A stretch of DNA of 64,000 nucleotides from positions 62,001-126,000 of the forward strand of contig NZ_OMKA01000029.1 in the NCBI RefSeq assembly GCF_900299525.1. Direction: 5' to 3'. This DNA comes from Aquimarina sp. Aq78. GTDB taxonomy: Bacteria; Bacteroidota; Bacteroidia; Flavobacteriales; Flavobacteriaceae. Position 1 is the first letter of the stretch. Every line of letters begins with the position of its first letter. A model generated the notes under the pieces. It searched no databases. It saw only the letters and a program-made list of their open reading frames with translations, and was not told the DNA's origin. Shown here one piece after another: positions 30,302 through 38,219 of this stretch. The position numbers and the translations under genes are program-made.

Positions 30302-31663
30302 TTATTTTATATGACTAATAACATCATACTTTGTTATGATATGGTGTTTTCCGTTTTCTAACTCAACCAAAACAGCAGAACTTCCATTTTTAATAAGCTT
30401 GGATATCTCATCAAGTGAAGTTTTAGCATTTACAATTGGAAAAGAATCTTTCATAACATCTTTGATTGGTGTACTACCCGTATTTTTATCATCCAAAAAA
30501 GCAGTAAAAAGAGCACTTTCGTCTACAGAACCAACAAATCCGTCACTATCAACTACTGGTATTTGGGAAATTTTAAATTTACGCATACGCTCGATAGCAT
30601 GTGATACCAGTTCTTCTGTTTTAACAGTAACCAAAGGTTTTTCTATATGATTTTTTACTAAATCATCGGCTGTATATACTTCTTCATCCAGAAAACCTCT
30701 TTCTCGCATCCAATCATCATTAAACATTTTCCCTACATATCTGCTACCATGATCGTGAAATAAGACAACAGCAACATCATCTTTGGTAAAATGTTTTTTT
30801 AATTGAAGTAATCCTTTTATAGCTGCTCCTGCACTATTACCCAAAAACATTCCTTCTTCTTTTGCTAGTCTTTGAGTATATACCGCAGCATCTTTATCTG
30901 TTACTTTGGTAAATCCATCGATAACTGAAAAATCTACATTTTTTGGTAAAATATCTTCTCCAATACCTTCTGTGATATAAGAATAAATTTCGTTTTCATC
31001 AAAAATCCCAGTTTCATGGTATTTTTTAAAAACAGAACCATAGGTATCTATTCCCCAGATTTTAATATTTGGATTTTTTTCTTTTAGATATTTCCCTACA
31101 CCAGATATAGTACCTCCGGTACCTACTCCAACAATAAAATGTGTTATTTTACCATCAGTTTGTTTCCAAATTTCAGGACCTGTACTTTCATAGTGTGCTT
31201 GTGCATTCGAAGGGTTATCATACTGGTTAACATACCATGAATTTGGAGTTTCTTCTGCCAATCTCTTAGAAACCGAATAATATGATCTTGGGTCATCTGG
31301 TTCTACATTAGTTGGACAAACCATTACCTTTGCTCCTACTGCTCTAAGGATATCCATTTTTTCCTTAGATTGCTTATCTGCCATTACACAAATCAGTTTA
31401 TACCCCTTTATGATAGCTACTAATGCTAGCCCCATTCCAGTGTTTCCTGATGTCCCTTCTATAATAGTTCCTCCTGGCTGTAATCGACCATCTGCTTCTG
31501 CATCTTCTATCATTTTTAAAGCCATTCGATCCTTTACAGAATTCCCAGGGTTAAAAGTTTCATATTTAGCCAACACTAAAGCATCTACATCTTTCACCAG
31601 TGTATTCAATTGGACTAATGGTGTATTACCAATAGTCTCTAGTATGTTTTTTGCGTATTCCAC
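30302..31663 (-). CDS. PLP-dependent cystathionine beta-synthase/cysteine synthase with CBS domain pair
   Basis: 453 residues. The fold-type II PLP domain has the Schiff-base lysine in NPGNSVKDRMALKMIEDA, the phosphate loop region GTSGNTGMGLA and the GVGTGGTISGVG glycine loop. The C-terminal ~110 residues form two CBS domains (LVSHAIERMRKFKISQIPVVD and SLDEISKLIKNGSSAVLVE). The layout resembles eukaryotic cystathionine beta-synthase without the haem domain. It could make cystathionine or cysteine from serine derivatives. The start codon is GTG. A consensus promoter lies 40-70 bp upstream. Confidence 0.9.
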   Translation of the reverse strand: MEYAKNILETIGNTPLVQLNTLVKDVDALVLAKYETFNPGNSVKDRMALKMIEDAEADGRLQPGGTIIEGTSGNTGMGLALVAIIKGYKLICVMADKQSKEKMDILRAVGAKVMVCPTNVEPDDPRSYYSVSKRLAEETPNSWYVNQYDNPSNAQAHYESTGPEIWKQTDGKITHFIVGVGTGGTISGVGKYLKEKNPNIKIWGIDTYGSVFKKYHETGIFDENEIYSYITEGIGEDILPKNVDFSVIDGFTKVTDKDAAVYTQRLAKEEGMFLGNSAGAAIKGLLQLKKHFTKDDVAVVLFHDHGSRYVGKMFNDDWMRERGFLDEEVYTADDLVKNHIEKPLVTVKTEELVSHAIERMRKFKISQIPVVDSDGFVGSVDESALFTAFLDDKNTGSTPIKDVMKDSFPIVNAKTSLDEISKLIKNGSSAVLVELENGKHHIITKYDVISHIK

Positions 31664-31702
31664 TCGATATAATTTACAACCCCATTGGGTATTTTAACAT
31701 GG

Positions 31703-31733
31703 CAAAGATACGACCTAGATTATCGATTGGCAA
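31703..31733 (-). promoter_or_regulatory. Promoter of the cystathionine beta-synthase-like gene
   Basis: TTG, a 20-nt spacer and TATCTTTG match the Bacteroidota consensus. Predicted start near 31698, a leader of about 35 nt before the GTG start codon. Confidence 0.65.
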
Positions 31734-31754
31734 TTTTTAAGAAAGAATAACAAA

Positions 31755-32996
31755 TCATTGAAAACGGATTGACTTTGTCGGTGATATCTTTGCAATAATA
31801 TATGAAGGGATAAGTAGCATTAACAAACACAATAACATTGTTCCTATATTAAGTAACACAATATATCCTATATCAATATAAACTGGTGCCGTACTTACAT
31901 AATACGTCTCTGGATTAAGCCCTACAACCCCATATTGCTCTTGTATGAGGAGTAAGCCTATACCGATAAGGTTACCCCAAAACAGTCCTATCAAAATCAA
32001 ATATGCAGCATTATAAAGAAATACTTTTCTTATACTCCAATCACTAGTTCCTAAAGCTTTTAAGATCCCAATCATAGGAGTTCTCTCAAGGATTAAAACC
32101 AACAAGGCAGTAATCATATTGATACCGGCAACCAAAATAATAATCCCAATAATCCCAATAATATTGAGATCGAATAGTTTTAACCATTCGAAGATTGTGG
32201 CATATTTTAATGAAATTGTCTGGCTATCCAAGGTAGAAGGAATATTTTCATAAATTTCCTGCCCTTTTTTATCAATTTGATCAAAATCATCTATAAAAAC
32301 TTCAAAATTACCAACCTCATCTGGTTTCCATTTATTCATTTTTATCACATGTCTGATGTCTGCAAAAAGAAAAGTTTCATCAAACTCTAAAAACCCTGAA
32401 TTATAAATCCCCACAATCTCAAAAGCTCTAATAAAAGTTTTTGAGTTTGAAGCTGTGTTCTTTTTCAAAAAATATGTGATTACTTTATCTCCAATACTAA
32501 ACCCTAAACGATTTGCAATATGTGAAGACAACAGAATTTCTTCATTAAGCTCCCCTGTAAAATCGGGTATTTTTCCTTCTACAAGATATTCTTTAAAAGA
32601 ATCCCAATTGTAATCTTTACCTACTCCTTTAACCACCACACCATCAAAATCAGATGCTGTGCGTATAAGTCCCATTTTGGTTGCTACACCTTGCATATGA
32701 ACAATTCCTTCAACTTCAGAAAACTCTGGATAGAAGTTTTGATCAGAGGATATAGGTATAAGAGATTCTACACTACTGTTATTATCAAAGCTAGAAATTA
32801 ATACATGTCCATTAAATGCAGCAACTTTTTCTCTTATTTTGCGTTGTAGTCCTACACCAGTAGCAACCGTAATTAGCATCATGACCATACCAATAGCAAT
32901 AGCAAAAATTGCAATTTTTATAATTGGAGTCGAAATGCTACTTTTATGTTCCTTACCTTTGATGAGGCGTTTGGCAATAAAATACTCGAAATTCAA
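31755..32996 (-). CDS. FtsX/LolE-like ABC transporter permease
   Basis: 413 residues: an N-terminal transmembrane helix (IIKIAIFAIAIGMVMMLITVATGVGL), a large periplasmic MacB-PCD-like domain (residues ~60-270), and three C-terminal helices typical of FtsX-type permeases (ILVAGINMITALLVLILERTPMIGILKALG). It is similar to LolC/LolE lipoprotein-release permeases. No ATPase gene is adjacent. The start codon must be TTG at 32996: the frame is closed by TAG three codons upstream, and MNFEYFIAKRLI is the family's usual N-terminus. The opposite-strand gene starts only 8 bp away. Confidence 0.88.
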   Translation of the reverse strand: MNFEYFIAKRLIKGKEHKSSISTPIIKIAIFAIAIGMVMMLITVATGVGLQRKIREKVAAFNGHVLISSFDNNSSVESLIPISSDQNFYPEFSEVEGIVHMQGVATKMGLIRTASDFDGVVVKGVGKDYNWDSFKEYLVEGKIPDFTGELNEEILLSSHIANRLGFSIGDKVITYFLKKNTASNSKTFIRAFEIVGIYNSGFLEFDETFLFADIRHVIKMNKWKPDEVGNFEVFIDDFDQIDKKGQEIYENIPSTLDSQTISLKYATIFEWLKLFDLNIIGIIGIIILVAGINMITALLVLILERTPMIGILKALGTSDWSIRKVFLYNAAYLILIGLFWGNLIGIGLLLIQEQYGVVGLNPETYYVSTAPVYIDIGYIVLLNIGTMLLCLLMLLIPSYIIAKISPTKSIRFQ

Positions 32997-33004
32997 GCTT
33001 AACT

Positions 33005-34285
33005 ATGGTTTTTGTTAGAAATGCATTCAAAAATACATTTTTATTCCTTTTCATAATTTTTATTTCTTGTGTAAGTGGAATAAAAACAACTTTACCCCCT
33101 TCTTCTCTAAAAATTGAAAACTCGATATCTGCGGCATATATTGCTCAAGATACTACAAAAATTCAAGAATCTATAGTAGTTGGGGCCAATCTTACGGATG
33201 ATTATATTCCGATTTTAGAAAATAAAAAAGTAGCTATCGTAGGAAATCAAACTTCTGTTATTTTTAAAGATAGCACTACTAGTCAAAACTATGTACATCT
33301 TGTTGATTCTTTATTGTCTAGAAATATTAAAATTCAGAAAGTTTTTGCCCCAGAGCATGGTTTTAGAGGTAAGGCAGATGCTGGAGAATTAGTAGCTGAT
33401 AGTAAGGATATTAAAACTGGGCTTCCTATTTTTTCTCTACACGGAAAAAACAAAAAACCATCTAAAGAAGCTTTATCTAATATCGATATCGTTGTTTTTG
33501 ACATTCAGGATGTAGGAGTTCGCTTTTACACCTATATTTCGACATTACATTATGTAATGCAGGCATGTGCAGAAAATAACATTCCAATTTTGATACTAGA
33601 TCGCCCTAACCCAAATGCACATTACATTGATGGGCCTACCTTAGAATCTGAGCATTCAAGTTTTTTAGGGGTACATCCAATACCATTAGTTCATGGTATG
33701 ACTATTGGTGAATATGCAAAAATGGTAAATGGCGAAGGTTGGCTGGGAAAAGATTTAACCTGTGAGATCAATATTATTCCTGTTAAAAACTACACTCATA
33801 CTGCTTCATATAGTTTACCAATACGACCTTCACCCAATTTACCTAATGATAAAGCTATCAATTTATATCCTAGCCTTGGTTTTTTTGAAGGCACAACCAT
33901 AAATGCAGGTCGTGGTACCGAAACACAGTTTCAAATTTATGGTTCTCCCGACCTGGTTATAGAAAAATATGATTATGCATATATTCCCAGGCCAAATTTT
34001 GGTTCTAAATACCCTAAACATAGAGGAGAAGTATGTTATGGAAAAGATTTAAGAAAAAATGAGGCATTAGATTCTATAAATCTAGAATGGTTAATTAATG
34101 CTTATAAGCATACCAAAATCAAAGAAAAGTTTTTTAACACCAAATCATTCACTATTCACGCGGGAACAAAAAAATTACAACAACAAATTGAACAAGGTCT
34201 TTCTTTTCGAGAAATTAAAAATACATGGACAGAAGATCTTGAAAAATTTAAGGTTAAAAGAGCGCAGTATCTCATCTATCAATAG
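33005..34285 (+). CDS. DUF1343/NamZ-type exo-beta-N-acetylmuramidase lipoprotein
   Basis: 426 residues. A lipoprotein signal ends at FIISC (Cys22). The DUF1343 domain covers the rest, with VFAPEHGFRG, the VFDIQDVGVRFYTYISTLHYVM segment, ILDRPNP and the GRGTETQFQIYGSPDL motif. The B. subtilis member NamZ (GH171) removes terminal N-acetylmuramic acid from peptidoglycan fragments; this homologue is expected in the periplasm, recycling or degrading cell wall. It is divergent from the permease gene with overlapping promoter space. Confidence 0.85.
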   Translation: MVFVRNAFKNTFLFLFIIFISCVSGIKTTLPPSSLKIENSISAAYIAQDTTKIQESIVVGANLTDDYIPILENKKVAIVGNQTSVIFKDSTTSQNYVHLVDSLLSRNIKIQKVFAPEHGFRGKADAGELVADSKDIKTGLPIFSLHGKNKKPSKEALSNIDIVVFDIQDVGVRFYTYISTLHYVMQACAENNIPILILDRPNPNAHYIDGPTLESEHSSFLGVHPIPLVHGMTIGEYAKMVNGEGWLGKDLTCEINIIPVKNYTHTASYSLPIRPSPNLPNDKAINLYPSLGFFEGTTINAGRGTETQFQIYGSPDLVIEKYDYAYIPRPNFGSKYPKHRGEVCYGKDLRKNEALDSINLEWLINAYKHTKIKEKFFNTKSFTIHAGTKKLQQQIEQGLSFREIKNTWTEDLEKFKVKRAQYLIYQ

Positions 34286-34306
34286 CATTAATTAACTCTA
34301 AAAAAC

Positions 34307-34320
34307 CCCTATTTTCAGGG
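34307..34320. promoter_or_regulatory. Inverted repeat CCCT-ATTTTC-AGGG upstream of the kinase gene
   Basis: CCCTATTTTCAGGG shares 13 of 14 bases with the element at 43771-43784 upstream of the type IX operon. It is centred about 41 bp before the predicted start of the kinase transcript, a position typical of activator sites. Confidence 0.55.
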
Positions 34321-34343
34321 ATGTCAGTATACAGAAGAATTGA

Positions 34344-34351
34344 TACATTTG
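34344..34351 (+). promoter_or_regulatory. -7 box of the two-component operon
   Basis: TACATTTG exactly fits TAnnTTTG and ends 3 nt before the ATG at 34355. No TTTG/TTG lies at the right spacing upstream, so the promoter may need an activator and the mRNA would be nearly leaderless. Confidence 0.5.
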
Positions 34352-34354
34352 TAT

Positions 34355-36505
34355 ATGTTAAAATTATTACATCTATCAATTGTGTATGGTATATTCATCC
34401 TACCTTTTATCCTGGGAGCACAGGTAGATAAGAGTAGTACTCCATTTATTCCTGAAAAAGAAAGAAGGATAATTAAAGAAATTCAGCTTTTGGTCAATAC
34501 TCATGGCAAAGAAGAAGAGGCTTATAAAAAAGTTCACCATCAATTCAAGACAAAAGCATTAAAAAGCGGACAATTTAAGGCTGATTTAAACTTGATTCTA
34601 ACCTCTTATTTTAAAAAGAAAGCTTTAATTGATTCATCTTTCTATTATGCAAAAAGGGTATTGACAATTAAACATTTCAAAAATGACACCATAAAAAAGG
34701 AGATTTATGGCTTAACCTATAACATGTTAGGAATACTAAATTCTAAAATAGGCCTTGAAGAAAAATCCAAAAAATGGCATTTAAAAGGAATTAACATTTC
34801 GCAAAAATACAATGACAGACGTATCTATTATATTAATTCTTTTGGTCTGGCAAATGCTTATCTATCAGCAAAAGAGTATGATAACTCATTAAATCTTTAT
34901 AAACAATGTCTAGAATATACAGAAGTTCCAGAAATGGTCTATGGAAGCTATGTCAATATGGCTAATATATATGGTTATTTGGAGAACTATGAAGCAACTA
35001 TTCAATATCTAACAAAGGCACGTGAAATCTGTGAAAAATCCCAAAGTAATCGTTGTATTAGTATTATTTCAAACAATATAGGAATTACCTATCGAAAACA
35101 GGGTAACATGGATCAGGCCTTGATAATGTTTGATGAGGCATTAGAAATTGCAGTCACCCATCAATATCCTGAAATAGAAATCACTGGATATCTAGAAAAA
35201 GGTCTTGTACTAAACCATCTAAAAAAACATGAAGAAGCTGAGAAGATTATTCTTTTAGCTTTAAACAAGTCAAAAAAACTTGGATTTTTAAATAATCAAA
35301 AAAACATCTATTATAGACTAAAAGAGATATCAATTTCTCAAAATAATTATAAGAAAGCACTTTCTTATGCCGAAAAATTCTATGAGCTTACAGATTCTAT
35401 TCATTTTTTAGAGAATGATAAAGAAATTAATGAATTAGAAGTAAGGTATCAAACCCTTCAAAAAGAAAAAGAAATAAAAGTCCTACAGGTCGAAAATGCA
35501 AATCGAGAATTAGATTTAAGGAATCAAGAAGAAGCTCTCAAAAATCTTAGATTACAACAAGAGATTGAAAAAAGAGAAACTCAGAACAAGATTTTATCAT
35601 TTCAGAATGCTTCAGAAAAAAAACTTAATGAGATTACATTACTAAAAAAAGATCAAGAGATTCAAGAATCTAAATTAGCCAGACAAAAAAGTATTAAAAA
35701 TAGTATCTTGTACTCTTTTTTGATTCTTCTTATCCCAGTTATTGGTTTATTATTTACATACTATCAAAAACTTCAGACTCAGAGTGAATTAAATAAAAAA
35801 CAGGAAGAAATAAGTGAGCAAAAAATTTCTTCTTTAATTAAAGATCAAGAGTTAAAACTAATTAAAGCATCTATTAAAGGTCAGGATAAAGAAAGAAAAC
35901 GTATTGCGCTAGAGCTACACGATAGCATTGGTGGTAATCTTGCTGCTATAAAATTACAACTAAATAACACTGTGCTTAATGGAAATAAGAAAACAATAAT
36001 AACTATTAACAATCAATTAGATGACACTTATGAGCAGGTACGTAATTTATCGCATAACTTAATCCCTAAAAAATTTAGTGAAAATAACTTTTGTGATGTA
36101 CTTGAAGAGTATTTTAATAATATTGGCGGTACGACTAGTCTAAACACTTCTTTTGTAGCATACCCAAGAACAGAAATTGATGTTCTAGACGAAACTTTAC
36201 AGATCGAAATTTTTAAAATTATTCAGGAACTTATTACCAACACTATTAAACACGCTAAAGCTACTTCTATAGAACTTCAATTAAATCTGGTAGAAAATAT
36301 AATAAATGTACTATTCGAAGATAATGGTATTGGTTTTAACGCAAAAAACAAGGCTACAGGACTTGGGTTTGAGAATATAAAAAATCGATTAAAAAAAGTA
36401 TCTGGTACTTTTCATATCGATTCCAGAATTAATCGTGGTACCATTATAGATATAGAAGTCCTGGCATTAACATCAATTAAAGATAAAGTGAGCTACAATC
36501 ACTAA
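34355..36505 (+). CDS. TPR-containing sensor histidine kinase (HisKA_3/NarL-type partner)
   Basis: 716 residues from the ATG at 34355; an upstream TTG at 34340 is less likely. A signal peptide (MLKLLHLSIVYGIFILPF, then LGAQ) is followed by about 300 residues of TPR repeats, a coiled coil rich in Gln/Glu/Lys (residues ~330-440), one transmembrane helix (SILYSFLILLIPVIGLLFTYY), then a HisKA_3 dimerisation domain with the phosphorylated His522 in IALELHDSIGG and a HATPase_c domain (NTIKHAKA, DNGIGF, GLGFENIKNRLKK). The periplasmic TPR part probably senses a protein or envelope signal. It forms a pair with the response regulator 87 bp downstream. Confidence 0.9.
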   Translation: MLKLLHLSIVYGIFILPFILGAQVDKSSTPFIPEKERRIIKEIQLLVNTHGKEEEAYKKVHHQFKTKALKSGQFKADLNLILTSYFKKKALIDSSFYYAKRVLTIKHFKNDTIKKEIYGLTYNMLGILNSKIGLEEKSKKWHLKGINISQKYNDRRIYYINSFGLANAYLSAKEYDNSLNLYKQCLEYTEVPEMVYGSYVNMANIYGYLENYEATIQYLTKAREICEKSQSNRCISIISNNIGITYRKQGNMDQALIMFDEALEIAVTHQYPEIEITGYLEKGLVLNHLKKHEEAEKIILLALNKSKKLGFLNNQKNIYYRLKEISISQNNYKKALSYAEKFYELTDSIHFLENDKEINELEVRYQTLQKEKEIKVLQVENANRELDLRNQEEALKNLRLQQEIEKRETQNKILSFQNASEKKLNEITLLKKDQEIQESKLARQKSIKNSILYSFLILLIPVIGLLFTYYQKLQTQSELNKKQEEISEQKISSLIKDQELKLIKASIKGQDKERKRIALELHDSIGGNLAAIKLQLNNTVLNGNKKTIITINNQLDDTYEQVRNLSHNLIPKKFSENNFCDVLEEYFNNIGGTTSLNTSFVAYPRTEIDVLDETLQIEIFKIIQELITNTIKHAKATSIELQLNLVENIINVLFEDNGIGFNAKNKATGLGFENIKNRLKKVSGTFHIDSRINRGTIIDIEVLALTSIKDKVSYNH

Positions 36506-36592
36506 ATCAATCCTAGTCTATCTAATGATAAACAGGATTAGAATTGTGCATAGTAAATTTTATCTAAACCTAATTATAAAAATAATAAACCA

Positions 36593-37237
36593 ATGAAATA
36601 TAATTTAATCATAGCAGATGACCATAAAATGTTTTTGGATGGTTTACTAAGCATTCTTAACTCAGAAAAAGAATATAATATTTTATTAACTGCCAAAGAC
36701 GGTAAACATATTGCAAAATACCTGGAAATTAATCCCGATGAAAAAATAGATCTTATTATTACAGATATTTCTATGCCTGAGTTAGATGGTATTTCTCTAA
36801 ATAAGATTATAAAAGAAAGAAAGAAAAGCATACGAACCTTGGTAGTTAGTATGCATAATGATGCTGACATGATTGATAATCTTATTGAACATGATGTAGA
36901 TGGGTATGTGCCTAAAAATGCTGAAAAAGAAGAACTTTTAAAAGCTATAAAGACTATACTTAAGGGAGAGAAGTACTTTTCAAAAGAAATAAAAGACATT
37001 TATTTAGAAAATAAATTTGCCAAAAAGAAGAAGGAAGATATTAAACTTACACAAAGAGAGATTGATGTTATTACACTTATTGCGCAAGAGTACACCACAC
37101 AAGAGATCGCCGATCAATTGTTTTTGAGTAAACATACCATCGAAAGTTATAGAAAAAATCTAATTGCTAAACTTAATGTTAGAAATCTGGCTGGATTGAC
37201 TAAGTATGCTTTAAAAATGAAGTATATAAAATCTTGA
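36593..37237 (+). CDS. NarL/LuxR-family response regulator
   Basis: 214 residues. The receiver domain has Asp9-Asp10, phosphoacceptor Asp58 (IITDISMPELDG) and Lys in VPKNAEKEE. The C-terminal LuxR HTH is LTQREIDVITLIAQEYTTQEI with recognition helix LSKHTIESYRKNLIAKL. Cognate partner of the upstream TPR kinase. Targets are unknown; the 14-bp inverted repeats upstream of the kinase gene and of the type IX operon are candidates. Confidence 0.93.
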   Translation: MKYNLIIADDHKMFLDGLLSILNSEKEYNILLTAKDGKHIAKYLEINPDEKIDLIITDISMPELDGISLNKIIKERKKSIRTLVVSMHNDADMIDNLIEHDVDGYVPKNAEKEELLKAIKTILKGEKYFSKEIKDIYLENKFAKKKKEDIKLTQREIDVITLIAQEYTTQEIADQLFLSKHTIESYRKNLIAKLNVRNLAGLTKYALKMKYIKS

Positions 37238-37289
37238 TAAAAACATATTGATAGACTAATCAATTCGCTATTGAATCTTAGTCTGATTA

Positions 37290-38216
37290 TTATCGTTTAT
37301 TACTAAACCCATCACCTAAGCGGTAGCTTAGTATAATACCATGTGTATTATTAATAGGAGTATCTCTTAGTGTTTGATTGTAATTATATAATAATCGTAA
37401 GTGATTAGAAATATAAAACCCTGCAAGAAAATTTATCGAGGAACTCGTTCTGTATCCAGCACCAATTTCAATTTTATTTTTGTAGTTCACTGTCGTATTA
37501 ATATCTACCTGAATTGGTGCTCCAGAAACATATTTAGCCAAAACGCTGGGCGTTATTAATACTTCTTCAAAGCGTGTCGCAAAAAAACGATATCCTGTAT
37601 ACGCATAATATGGATTCTCTAAATTAATATTGTCTTCAGAAGACAAAGAATCTCCTAATAAATTAGGTGCAGAAACACCAATATAAATATGCTCTCTATT
37701 ATACAAAACACCTACCCCCAAAGTAGGGATAACAGTATTGATATTATTTGCAAAATTAGGATCATTCTGAATGCCTAATTCTAATAGATTTTCATTATAA
37801 ATCATTGCGCCTCCGGTAATTCCAAAAGATAATACGTTAGGGTTATAAGACCACCATCGTGCCTGGTTATAATTGTGGTCAAAAACTATTTTATAGGCAT
37901 ATGCCCCAAACAAGCTTGTAGTTGTAGTTACTCCTACCTGATCACTATACACTCCTGCTCCTAATCCCATATTTTTAGAGCGTAATGGCGAATTCACTGT
38001 TAACCCAATATTTCTGGGACTACCATCCAATTGATTTAAATATCCTCTATTTGTGAGGGTAATATCAGAATCGGGGTAGAAACCGGCATGTGCTGGATTA
38101 ATAACTACTGTATTGTAATTATAATTTGCAAAGACCGGAGTTTGTTGCCCAAATATTGGGCATAAAAATCCTTTAGATAGTATTGCAACTATCAATAATA
38201 TATATACTTTTTTCAT
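37290..38216 (-). CDS. PorP/SprF family type IX secretion outer-membrane protein
   Basis: 308 residues. A signal peptide (ILLIVAILSKGFLCPIFGQ) leads to PVFANYNYNTVVINPAHAGFYPD, the typical PorP/SprF start, then a beta-barrel with repeated amphipathic strands ending HGIILSYRLGDGF. SprF-type proteins are needed for secretion or anchoring of the adhesin encoded next to them. It begins 3 bp after the large type B sorting-domain gene, a standard pairing. Confidence 0.92.
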   Translation of the reverse strand: MKKVYILLIVAILSKGFLCPIFGQQTPVFANYNYNTVVINPAHAGFYPDSDITLTNRGYLNQLDGSPRNIGLTVNSPLRSKNMGLGAGVYSDQVGVTTTTSLFGAYAYKIVFDHNYNQARWWSYNPNVLSFGITGGAMIYNENLLELGIQNDPNFANNINTVIPTLGVGVLYNREHIYIGVSAPNLLGDSLSSEDNINLENPYYAYTGYRFFATRFEEVLITPSVLAKYVSGAPIQVDINTTVNYKNKIEIGAGYRTSSSINFLAGFYISNHLRLLYNYNQTLRDTPINNTHGIILSYRLGDGFSNKR

Positions 38217-38219
38217 AAA

